Part shown: positions 1 through 5,540 of the stretch, piece after piece
Numbering within the stretch: the first letter of the stretch is position 1
Layout of the letters: each line of letters opens with the position of its first letter
Assembly (NCBI GenBank): GCA_964343195.1
Contig: CAYFIR010000220.1
Location: 1-5,641, forward strand
Origin: CAYVAP01 sp964343195
GTDB lineage: Bacteria > Bacteroidota > Bacteroidia > J057
DNA: 5,641 bases
Direction: 5' to 3'
Program-made: the position numbers and the translations under genes
Notes under the pieces: generated by a model
Told to the model about the DNA's origin: nothing
Seen by the model: the letters and a program-made list of their open reading frames with translations, nothing else
Databases searched by the model: none

Positions 1-426
1 GCGGGCGAGAGATCAAGCCAAAAGCGGAATTTATTTTTTGAGCGTTACTTAGCCTCTGGTCCTGGTCGATTTTTCATATAAAATCATTTGAAATGGGGGT
101 TCCCACTTTGGGAGGCAATGGGGCATGTCGATGATGCCGAGGGGCTAATTGTGCCTATCAATCAAGGAAATCACAAGGTCCGCCCCTTACTTACTGGGTC
201 GAATTCGTTACTGTTAGCTGCTACAATGGTTGAACCGCTACGGGGTTGCCAATGCTGTAGAACCTTTGTTGAATGGGGGCTCCAAATGCCTATCGACTCT
301 GTTAGGGGCGGACTTTTCCTTTTCCCCTTACATTCGATTGCCTTGACCCACACTTTCATGTAAAGCATCTTTGGCCTAAAATTTCGTATCATTAGGGTAA
401 TTTTTGCTACCCAACTCTGCTCTAAC
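1..426. other. Non-coding, repeat- and hairpin-rich leader region
   Basis: I find no convincing gene here. All three forward frames are open at the left edge and close early (stops at 37-39, 50-52 and 79-81), so the last codons of an upstream gene could be present, but nothing recognisable is encoded. A 91-codon TTG-started frame at 88-363 has no family resemblance and runs through the repeats, so I do not call it. What is visible is structure. There are hairpins at 101-113 (TCCCA-CTT-TGGGA) and 122-138 (GGCAT/ATGCC), and a large inverted repeat at 175-316. A spaced direct repeat, GGGGCT-N5-TGCCTATC, occurs at 141-159 and 276-294. AATGGGGG occurs at 92-99 and 272-279. The region probably acts as an upstream intergenic element or a decayed sequence. 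Confidence 0.6.
175..316. repeat. GC-rich inverted repeat enclosing a nested hairpin
   Basis: The arms 175-190 and 301-316 pair over most of 16 positions, with a perfect 9-base core (GTCCGCCCC at 178-186, GGGGCGGAC at 305-313). Inside is a second imperfect hairpin: CTACA at 221-225 with TGTAG at 256-260, TGG with CCA, and AACC at 233-236 with GGTT at 244-247. The right arm is followed by T-rich sequence from 314. It could be a dispersed intergenic palindromic element, the end of a structured RNA, or a degenerate mobile element. I see no flanking target-site duplication and no transposase, so the identity is open. Confidence 0.45.
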
Positions 427-1848
427 GTGAACCCAGGTGAAAAAGGATGGTTACGCATCTTCCTCCAGTACCACGAGCGACGGCTACGTGAGGGGGCGGA
501 GTCCAATTTTATGCGACTTGCCGAAGAGGCCACCGATGGGCATCAATACCTTTACCGTCTGATTCAGCCAACTGGGTTGATGTACGGTTACCCGGTAAAT
601 TTCATTCACGAGCCACATCCCCGCGCTCACGAATGGGGCGAACGGGAGAAAATAAAGGTGCTATTGGCCGAGGGATATCTGAGCGCAGGGTTATACCATC
701 AGTATCGGTCATTGGGCCGAATGCGGGGGATCAGTGAGCAGTTGCTCCCTGAGCTACGGTCTTTTCACCTGCATGCTTTTAATCGGTTCAAGGTCTCCAA
801 ATCCAATCGCATAGGTCGCCGTCGACATCTGGTTGATCAGGTGGAGTACATGCTCGACCGCAGCATCCATTCGCAGTATGACTGGCGAAATTTCTGGAAC
901 AGTTTTTTTCACAACACCCTGCTGTTTTTCGACCTGATCCTCTTTGTCCAATGGATGGAAGACAGCCAGATCCTGCTGGAGCAAAAGCTTACCCAGCTTC
1001 AGATCGACCTAAGATTGCAAATCCTCCGCATCATCGCGGCAGCTGCCCAGTCTGATGGCCAGGTCTCTCCTGAAGAAGGGGAGTTGTATCATCACTTTCT
1101 GGCTTCGGCCAATTTGCCAGCCCCACAGAAAAAGCAGGCGCAAACCTTTCTCAAGCAGCCAGTAGAGCTGGAATCACTTGAATTTGATGCATTCCATTCC
1201 TGGTTGCTCAAAAAGTATTTCCTCGAACTGGCCATCCTCACCACCTGGGCCAATCGGCAGATTTCAGAGCCGGAGGAGGCCTTTTTGCGAAAATTAACCC
1301 ATCAATTGGGGCTTGATGACTCGGAACTGGCGCGGAGTACCGAGTCCGTCACCCGATTCGTGATGGAAAACTGGCAGCAGGTTCATTACCTGCAAATCAA
1401 GCAGAACTATCGCATCGTCTCGGAGCAGCTGATCTCGCGCCTGCGGCTGCTGGTCAGGCGCAACCAGCGCATGATCGCGCAAGAGATCAGGGAAAGCCGG
1501 GAACTGGTCACCCTCCTGCGACAATCCACCCAGCGAGAACTTACCGATGAGGAATGGGAAAAGGTGCGAGAGCAACTGCTGGACATCCTGCGGAGCATCC
1601 CCGCCTTTGCCATATTCATGCTGCCCATGGGATCAGTAACCCTGCCGATTCTGCTGCGCATCATTCCCAAGCATATTCTCATTCCCAGCTCCTTTCGGCC
1701 CAATGATGTACGCGAAGAGGAGCGCTACAAGGCCTTTTTTGCGCCCAAGGGATTATTCCTCGCCCCCTTGCGCAGCTACCTGGGCAAGAAGAAACCCGCT
1801 CCGAAGCCCAAGCGAAAGCAGGTGAAGAAGGGGAAAAAGAAGGCGTAG
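427..1848 (+). CDS. LETM1-related protein with TerB-like middle domain (473 aa)
   Basis: This is a long soluble or peripheral-membrane protein resembling the LETM1-related, biofilm-associated proteins of Bacteroidota (recalled family, not searched). The start is GTG at 427. The frame stays open back to a stop at 361-363 without an ATG, and the N-terminus MNPGEKGW fits the conserved beginning I recall for this family. No Shine-Dalgarno sequence is visible. Residues about 190-300 look like an all-helical, TerB-like domain, with the acidic segment AAAAQSDGQVSPEEGELYHH at 204-223. Residues 390-423 carry the LETM1 signature: IPAFAIFMLP, then LPILLRIIPKHILIPSSF, a hydrophobic stretch ending in the typical P-SSF. 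A second hydrophobic patch lies at 156-177. The C-terminus (453-473) is a Lys/Pro-rich basic tail. Eukaryotic LETM1 acts in mitochondrial inner-membrane cation homeostasis, but the bacterial role is not established. The gene is monocistronic by context and converges on the VOC gene. Confidence 0.85.
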   Translation: MNPGEKGWLRIFLQYHERRLREGAESNFMRLAEEATDGHQYLYRLIQPTGLMYGYPVNFIHEPHPRAHEWGEREKIKVLLAEGYLSAGLYHQYRSLGRMRGISEQLLPELRSFHLHAFNRFKVSKSNRIGRRRHLVDQVEYMLDRSIHSQYDWRNFWNSFFHNTLLFFDLILFVQWMEDSQILLEQKLTQLQIDLRLQILRIIAAAAQSDGQVSPEEGELYHHFLASANLPAPQKKQAQTFLKQPVELESLEFDAFHSWLLKKYFLELAILTTWANRQISEPEEAFLRKLTHQLGLDDSELARSTESVTRFVMENWQQVHYLQIKQNYRIVSEQLISRLRLLVRRNQRMIAQEIRESRELVTLLRQSTQRELTDEEWEKVREQLLDILRSIPAFAIFMLPMGSVTLPILLRIIPKHILIPSSFRPNDVREEERYKAFFAPKGLFLAPLRSYLGKKKPAPKPKRKQVKKGKKKA

Positions 1849-1855
1849 TTTTAGG

Positions 1856-1943
1856 TATGAAGTATATGGGGATATGAAGGGAAAGTGTTTCGTAACCTCC
1901 ATACCTCCATACCTCCATACCTCCATACCTCCATACCTCCATA
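1856..1943. repeat. Octamer tandem array (CCTCCATA)x6 with facing inverted copies
   Basis: Six perfect, consecutive copies of CCTCCATA fill 1896-1943 and break off in a partial unit. On the other side of a 15-base spacer (1881-1895), the forward strand carries degenerate reverse-complement units: TATGAAG at 1856-1862, TATGGGGA at 1865-1872 and TATGAAGG at 1873-1880. The last two match TATGGAGG-TATGGAGG at 13 of 16 positions, so a transcript from either strand could fold into a long imperfect hairpin. The array fills the gap between two converging genes, which fits a bidirectional transcription barrier (inference). There is no T-tract typical of an intrinsic terminator. Confidence 0.9.
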
Positions 1944-1952
1944 CCTCTCCCT

Positions 1953-2384
1953 TCAATTCGTCGTATCCTCCAGTCCATGCTCATCGGCAAAAGGCTTGTC
2001 AATGGGTTCCCAGAGTTCCAGTTTGTTGCCTTCAGGATCCATGATGTGGGCAAATTTTCCGTATTCGAACTCCTGAACTTCACCGATGATCTGAACTCCT
2101 GCTGCTTTCAACTGTTCTAGCAGGGCATCCATGTTTTGCACGCGGTAATTGATCATGAACTCCTTCGTGGATGGCTCCATGTAAGTCGAATTTTGAGAGA
2201 AAGTGCTCCACTGAAGGAAAGTCCGCTTCTCCGGATCGTGGGCATCGCGGCTTTCGAATAGCGAACCGTAAGGATTAACTTTCAAGCCCAGGTGATCGGC
2301 GTACCACTGTCGGGTGCTATCGGGATCATCGCATTTGAAGAAAATGCCGCCTATGCCGGTCACTTTGCCTTTGTTTTCTGCCAT
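1953..2384 (-). CDS. VOC family protein (glyoxalase/bleomycin-resistance fold), 143 aa
   Basis: This is a small vicinal-oxygen-chelate-fold protein, probably a cytoplasmic dimer. The first beta-alpha-beta module is seen in GIGGIFFKCDDPDSTRQWYADHLGLKV-like sequence near the N-terminus. The second is INYRVQNMDALLEQLKAAGV, followed by the family-typical DPEGNKLELWEP near the C-terminus, whose Glu occupies the usual metal-ligand position. The first-strand position that often holds a metal-binding His or Gln carries a hydrophobic residue here, so metal binding and enzymatic activity are uncertain. The frame is open further upstream to 2462, but I start at the ATG at 2384. The extra 26 residues look non-homologous, and 143 aa is normal for the family. 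The gene converges on the LETM1-like gene and diverges from the aminotransferase. The substrate is unknown, and the family includes lyases, dioxygenases and resistance proteins. Confidence 0.9.
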   Translation of the reverse strand: MAENKGKVTGIGGIFFKCDDPDSTRQWYADHLGLKVNPYGSLFESRDAHDPEKRTFLQWSTFSQNSTYMEPSTKEFMINYRVQNMDALLEQLKAAGVQIIGEVQEFEYGKFAHIMDPEGNKLELWEPIDKPFADEHGLEDTTN

Positions 2385-2410
2385 GTTGGGCGGGTTTAGG
2401 TGTTTGGATA

Positions 2411-2418
2411 GAAAGATA
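2411..2418 (-). promoter_or_regulatory. Possible -7 element for the VOC gene
   Basis: The minus strand reads TATCTTTC, seven of eight matches to the Bacteroidota -7 consensus TAnnTTTG, and lies 26 bases before the ATG at 2384. No TTTG box sits at the expected 19-21 base spacing, so support is weak. The site would also favour the start at 2384, because the longer reading frame would begin upstream of this promoter. Confidence 0.3.
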
Positions 2419-2588
2419 GGAAAAAGAGTTACCGGAAGTTTGCCTTCCAAAAAGGATGACACCAGTTGTCAATCGCTGTAAGCAGCTAATGCTTTTAGAA
2501 TAGCTCGGTCTTTCGAAATGTATTTTATGCAATATTTTGATTATCAGGCGCTTATCCTGCTTCAGGTGGGACTTGATCTGTGGACGGA

Positions 2589-2616
2589 TTTGAACATTCA
2601 ACGCCGAACTTTGAAC
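2589..2616. repeat. Degenerate heptanucleotide array (TTTGAAC type)
   Basis: Four consecutive 7-base units can be read: TTTGAAC, ATTCAAC, GCCGAAC and TTTGAAC. The first and last are identical and start exactly 21 bases apart. The array lies in the 253-base gap between the divergent VOC and aminotransferase genes and ends 9 bases before the aminotransferase -7 element. It is degenerate on its own. The main support is that two other gaps in this window carry arrays with the same 7-base period and related units. Confidence 0.5.
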
Positions 2617-2625
2617 TTCTTCTGC

Positions 2626-2633
2626 TAGCTTTG
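2626..2633 (+). promoter_or_regulatory. Bacteroidota -7 promoter element for the aminotransferase
   Basis: TAGCTTTG matches the Bacteroidota -7 consensus TAnnTTTG exactly and ends four bases before the ATG at 2638. A transcript starting about six bases downstream would begin at or next to the start codon, so the mRNA may be leaderless or nearly so. TTTG boxes at 2589-2592 and 2610-2613 do not sit at the usual 19-21 base spacing, so the -33 element is unclear. Confidence 0.5.
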
Positions 2634-2637
2634 CGCT

Positions 2638-3834
2638 ATGAACCGAGACCTTTTTTTCCGACATGTGGCCCAGACCTCCCCCTACACCATGGCCCTGGAG
2701 ATTGATCGGGCCGAAGGCATCTACCTCTATGGCCCGGATGGCAAGCGCTGGATCGACTTCGTCAGTGGCGTTTGCGTGAGCAATGTCGGCCACAATGCGC
2801 CGGAGGTTGTCGCGGCGATTCAGGAGCAAGCGGGCAAATACCTGCACACCATGGTGTATGGCGAGACCGTGATGAGTCCGCAGGTGCAGTATGCGAGGCG
2901 ATTGGCGGAGGTGCTCGGCGAGGGACTCGACCATGTGTATTTTGGCAACAGCGGAGCCGAAGCCAACGAAGGCGCCCTAAAGGTGGCCAAGCGCTTCACG
3001 GGCCGCAGCAAACTCATCGGCTTTGAGAACTCCTACCACGGCAGCACCCACGGCGTGCTCAGCGTGTCGGGCAGCCAAAAGCTGAAACCCGGCTACGGCC
3101 CCTTTCTCCCTGATACCCAGCAGCTTCCCTACAATGATTTCGAAGCCCTCTCTGCCATCGACACCGACACTGCGGCGGTTATCATCGAAGCGATACAGGG
3201 AGCGGGAGGAGCCGTGGTGCCCGATCCTGGCTACCTCCAGGCCGTGCGGCAGCGCTGCGATGAGGTGGGCGCGCTCATGATCCTGGACGAAATCCAGACT
3301 GGATTCGGGCGGACCGGGCATCTCTTCGCCCATCAGGGGCTGGGCTTCCAGCCTGATATGTTGACCCTGGCCAAGGCGCTGGGGGGTGGCCTTCCGTTGG
3401 GGGCATTTATCACGCGAGGCGAAATCATGGAGGTAATTCAGTCCAATCCTTCCCTGGGCCACATCAACACCTACGGAGGCGGTCCGGTCAGTTGTGCCGC
3501 AGGGCTGGCCCTGCTCAACAAGATCCTTGATGAAAACCTTCTCGATCAGGTTCCCGCCAAGGAGGCCATCCTCTGCCACGAACTGCGGCATCCGGCGATC
3601 AAGCTAGTCCGCGGCAAGGGCCTCATGATGGCGGTGCTCTTCGAAGACGCCGATACCACCAACCGCATCCTTGACACCTGCATCCAACATGGCCTGATGA
3701 CCATCGGCTTCATCAACATCGCCAATGGCTTGCGGGTATCCCCGCCCCTCACCATCACTGAAGATGAACTGCGAGAATCCTGTCGGCTTTTTGTGCGCTG
3801 TGTGGAGGAGGTGGCTAGTGGAAGAAGTTCGTAG
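2638..3834 (+). CDS. Class III PLP-dependent aminotransferase (398 aa)
   Basis: This is a cytoplasmic fold-type I transaminase of the acetylornithine/ornithine/GABA aminotransferase class, with the usual length. It moves an amino group between an amine or amino acid and a keto acid using pyridoxal phosphate. Visible motifs in order are GNSGAEANE (103-111, phosphate binding), YHG (133-135, stacking on the cofactor), EAIQGAGG (184-191), LDEIQTGFGRTG (216-227, Asp217 binding the pyridine nitrogen), LAKALGGG (244-251, Lys246 as the Schiff-base lysine), NTYGGGP (277-283, Thr278 contacting phosphate) and GLRVSPP (364-370, Arg366 as the likely carboxylate-binding arginine). Position 189 is Ala where ornithine and GABA enzymes have the switch Glu, so the substrate is probably not one of theirs, and I give no gene symbol. 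The start is supported by the conserved-looking LFFRHVAQTS N-terminus and the adjacent -7 element. The last two codons and the stop lie in a heptamer repeat array, and a terminator follows. Confidence 0.94.
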   Translation: MNRDLFFRHVAQTSPYTMALEIDRAEGIYLYGPDGKRWIDFVSGVCVSNVGHNAPEVVAAIQEQAGKYLHTMVYGETVMSPQVQYARRLAEVLGEGLDHVYFGNSGAEANEGALKVAKRFTGRSKLIGFENSYHGSTHGVLSVSGSQKLKPGYGPFLPDTQQLPYNDFEALSAIDTDTAAVIIEAIQGAGGAVVPDPGYLQAVRQRCDEVGALMILDEIQTGFGRTGHLFAHQGLGFQPDMLTLAKALGGGLPLGAFITRGEIMEVIQSNPSLGHINTYGGGPVSCAAGLALLNKILDENLLDQVPAKEAILCHELRHPAIKLVRGKGLMMAVLFEDADTTNRILDTCIQHGLMTIGFINIANGLRVSPPLTITEDELRESCRLFVRCVEEVASGRSS

Positions 3835-3867
3835 TTTGGAGTTCGCAGTTCGTAGTGTAAAGTGTCC
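3826..3867. repeat. Heptanucleotide array (AGTTCGT type) overlapping the gene end
   Basis: Six consecutive 7-base units can be read from 3826: AGTTCGT, AGTTTGG, AGTTCGC, AGTTCGT, AGTGTAA and AGTGTCC. Units one and four are identical and 21 bases apart, and the shared stretch is AGTTCGTAGT. The array starts inside the aminotransferase gene: AGT-TCG-TAG encodes its last two serines and the stop codon. It runs up to the terminator stem. A further AGAAGTTCGTA, identical to 3823-3833, occurs at 5507-5517. Confidence 0.7.
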
Positions 3868-3883
3868 CGCTCTGCGGGATTTT
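3865..3883 (+). terminator. Intrinsic terminator of the aminotransferase gene
   Basis: A perfect six-base-pair GC-rich stem, TCCCGC and GCGGGA, encloses a three-base TCT loop and is followed at once by TTTT. It lies 30 bases after the stop codon at 3832-3834. The T-tract is short, so termination may be partial. Confidence 0.7.
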
Positions 3884-3911
3884 GCTGCGCTCAACTTGGT
3901 TTAAAGTGCTG

Positions 3912-3943
3912 ATAGTCAAAATTTTGCTATATTTTTATATGGC
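3912..3943. promoter_or_regulatory. Overlapping palindrome and hairpin upstream of the Uma2 gene
   Basis: A near-perfect palindrome (ATAG-T-CAAAATTTTG-CTAT, 3912-3930, one unpaired T) overlaps a second inverted repeat (GCTATAT-TTTT-ATATGGC, 3926-3943, one G-T pair). The two could not both fold in one RNA. The first resembles a dimeric repressor operator in shape. Both lie 85-120 bases before the Uma2 start and could be an operator or a leader structure, but the AT-rich background makes chance plausible. Confidence 0.3.
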
Positions 3944-4029
3944 TAATTACTTCACTCTGAATGCCATAGCCGTTCAACCTGATTTTTGCGTATATTGAGT
4001 CAAAGCAACAGCCTAAACCTTTAGCCTAC

Positions 4030-4629
4030 ATGACGATTCATCAGACCCAGATACCCCCGACTTTGGCGCAATTGAATCAGCGCCTACTCACCGTGGAGGA
4101 GTACCACCGCATGGCGGAGGCGGGTATCCTCACCGAGGACGATCGGGTAGAGCTATTGGCCGGAATGATCATTCCTATGAGTCCCATTGGTAGCAGACAC
4201 AGTAACGTAGTGAATCGCCTTAACCGGGTATTTTCCCTGCATTTGGCGGATTTGGCAGTAGCCAGCATTCAAAACCCTGTTCAGCTTTCGGATAAATCCG
4301 AACCGGAGCCTGACCTGGCATTGTTGACCCCACCAATCGAGCAATATGATGATCGGCTTGCACGGCCCGAAGATATTTTGCTTTTAGTCGAAGTCGCAGA
4401 CTCCTCTTACGAAAAAGACCAGGAGGTCAAGGTACCCCTCTACGCTGCGGCTGCCATTCCTGAAGTATGGCTGGTGGACCTGCAAAAAGACTGCATCGAA
4501 GTCTATACCGAACCCAAAGATGGAGCCTATTCGCTGCGTCGGCTCATTCGTCGTGGCGAGAATCTGACGCTGCCGATTAAAGAACAGGCGGTTCCGGTTG
4601 AGGATGTGTTGGGGAGTGCGAAAAAATAA
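4030..4629 (+). CDS. Uma2 family endonuclease-like protein (DUF820), 199 aa
   Basis: This is a full-length member of the Uma2/DUF820 family, which adopts the PD-(D/E)XK restriction-endonuclease fold. Family features are plain. LTVEEYHRMAEAGILTEDDRVELL (20-43) contains Glu41 of the active site, and IGSRHSNVVNRLNR follows at 53-66. SEPEPDLALL (90-99) contains catalytic Asp95, and LLLVEVADSS (117-126) contains Glu121 of the E-x-K-like core. Lys134 lies in VKVPLYA, followed by IPEVWLVDL (143-151). All expected acidic and lysine positions are present, so the fold should be active if the family is. The biological role and DNA target are unknown. Many bacteria, notably cyanobacteria, carry numerous copies, usually as single genes without a methylase partner, and none is seen here either. 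The start ATG at 4030 lacks a Shine-Dalgarno sequence, and only about ten residues precede the conserved region. The gene is probably transcribed alone. Confidence 0.94.
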   Translation: MTIHQTQIPPTLAQLNQRLLTVEEYHRMAEAGILTEDDRVELLAGMIIPMSPIGSRHSNVVNRLNRVFSLHLADLAVASIQNPVQLSDKSEPEPDLALLTPPIEQYDDRLARPEDILLLVEVADSSYEKDQEVKVPLYAAAAIPEVWLVDLQKDCIEVYTEPKDGAYSLRRLIRRGENLTLPIKEQAVPVEDVLGSAKK

Positions 4630-4650
4630 TGTTCTGCTTTAAGATTGGTT

Positions 4651-4667
4651 AGATAGTCCTATCTTTT
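4651..4667 (+). terminator. Weak terminator-like hairpin after the Uma2 gene
   Basis: AGATA and TATCT pair around a GTCC loop and run into a T-tract, 21 bases after the Uma2 stop codon. The stem is short and AT-rich. The same bases (TATCTTTT at 4660-4667) match seven of eight positions of the Bacteroidota -7 element TAnnTTTG, so this may instead be the promoter of the next gene, about 50 bases before its ATG. Confidence 0.3.
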
Positions 4668-4693
4668 TCCCTTGCCTGTTATTTCACATTTCG

Positions 4694-4716
4694 CTTGCTT
4701 AAAAAACAAAAGCAAG
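4694..4716 (+). promoter_or_regulatory. Inverted repeat abutting the start codon at 4718
   Basis: CTTGCTT (4694-4700) and AAGCAAG (4710-4716) are perfect reverse complements around a nine-base A-rich loop, and the right arm ends one base before the ATG. In mRNA the hairpin would occlude the initiation region of the barrel protein. In DNA it could be an operator. The repeat is clear, but its function is inferred from position only. Confidence 0.45.
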
Positions 4717-4717
4717 T

Positions 4718-5461
4718 ATGAATCAGCACATCAAAACCCTATTCTCAGGCATTTGTCTCTCCCTTCTGGCAATAGCTTCCCTTTCAGCCCAAAATGACTC
4801 GCGATCCAACCATCGCTTCGGAGCGGGAGTTCGGATTGGTGTCCCTCTTTGGGATATAGGGCACAACCCCTATCCTGAGTCCATGAGGCCGGGGATCGGT
4901 GCTGGTGTGTTGGCATTTTATGATTTCAGGGAAAAAGTCAGACTGGAAATCGGGGCAAACTATGACCTGAGAAAGTTGCGACTGGGTCCTACCTGGTTTT
5001 ATGGCGAGTATGAACCCGTTTATTTGCATCATTTGTCTGCTCAAACTTTTACAGTCCCCATTCTATTGGATATCAGGCTATTTCAAGTTCAGCAAGCAAG
5101 GCTTTGGCTCGGACTCGGAGCAGCATGGTATAAGGTGTTGAATGCGAGAACCCGCGTTACTGGCCCTGGAGGATTTGATCAGGAAGTATCCGCATGGTAC
5201 CAACCTTTAAGTCCCAATGGTGTTGTTTTTTCCAATTTTTGGGAACCATTGGTCAGGGTAAAAGTGGATTTGAAGCCTTTAAGAAATGATCACCTGAGGT
5301 TTTTTATCGCTGCATCCGGAACCATTCCACTTCCTCTCACCCAAAGAATAGGCAACACTTATATACACCCTGAAGGAAGTGATGTAGCCATGTATGGGCC
5401 GCTTGATATCAGACCCGTTCACAATTTTTTTGCCCTTCGAGTTGGGGCAAATTTCATGTAG
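4718..5461 (+). CDS. Secreted protein, probable outer-membrane beta-barrel (247 aa)
   Basis: I do not recognise a specific family. Residues 1-24 form a classical Sec signal peptide: a charged start with Lys6, a hydrophobic core ICLSLLAIASL, and a cleavage site after SLSA before QND. There is no lipobox Cys. The mature part, about 223 residues, alternates polar and hydrophobic residues in strands rich in Gly and aromatics, for example RFGAGVRIGVPL, VRLEIGANYDLRKL, ARLWLGLGAAWY and NFFALRVGANFM at the C-terminus. This pattern is typical of 8- to 10-strand outer-membrane barrels, and Bacteroidota have many such PorT- or OmpA-barrel-like proteins. The C-terminal Phe lies one residue from the end. 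There is no OmpA peptidoglycan-binding domain, plug or type IX sorting tail. The ligand or role is unknown. Fewer GC-rich codons than in the aminotransferase are apparent by eye. The start is well supported by the signal peptide. Confidence 0.8.
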   Translation: MNQHIKTLFSGICLSLLAIASLSAQNDSRSNHRFGAGVRIGVPLWDIGHNPYPESMRPGIGAGVLAFYDFREKVRLEIGANYDLRKLRLGPTWFYGEYEPVYLHHLSAQTFTVPILLDIRLFQVQQARLWLGLGAAWYKVLNARTRVTGPGGFDQEVSAWYQPLSPNGVVFSNFWEPLVRVKVDLKPLRNDHLRFFIAASGTIPLPLTQRIGNTYIHPEGSDVAMYGPLDIRPVHNFFALRVGANFM

Positions 5462-5540
5462 CTATCGTTCATCATTTACGGCTACTATGGCATGTGGGGA
5501 ACAACCAGAAGTTCGTATCTTCAGATGATTCGACGCTGCC

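Noticed and set aside
175..316. Complete miniature transposable element
   Set aside because: Arms are imperfect, no target-site duplication flanks them, and no second copy is visible in the window. It is kept only as an inverted repeat.
88..363. 91-codon forward frame with TTG start
   Set aside because: No recognisable family, no upstream signals, a rare start codon, and it runs through direct and inverted repeats. An open frame of this length is expected by chance.
1896..1943. CRISPR-like array
   Set aside because: The copies are directly adjacent 8-base units without spacers, so this is a simple tandem repeat.
1679..2083. Minus-strand frames encoding a Trp/Arg/Tyr/Gly/Met/Glu-Val repeat peptide
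   Set aside because: The repeat peptide is only the translation of the octamer array. These frames overlap the ends of two well-supported genes in other frames.
2385..2462. Longer N-terminus of the VOC protein
   Set aside because: The extra 26 residues do not look like VOC sequence, and the ATG at 2384 gives a normal-length protein preceded by a plausible -7 element.
2977..3591. Long minus-strand frame (204 codons) opposite the aminotransferase
   Set aside because: It is the antisense shadow of a gene with complete class III aminotransferase motifs, and it encodes nothing recognisable.
3604..3894. Minus-strand frame with an LRTANSKLRTSST segment
   Set aside because: That segment is the translated heptamer array, and the rest is antisense to the aminotransferase.
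5458..5485. GTAGC/GCTAC inverted repeat over the barrel-gene stop codon as a terminator
   Set aside because: Only five pairs with an 18-base loop and no T-tract, so it is too weak to call.
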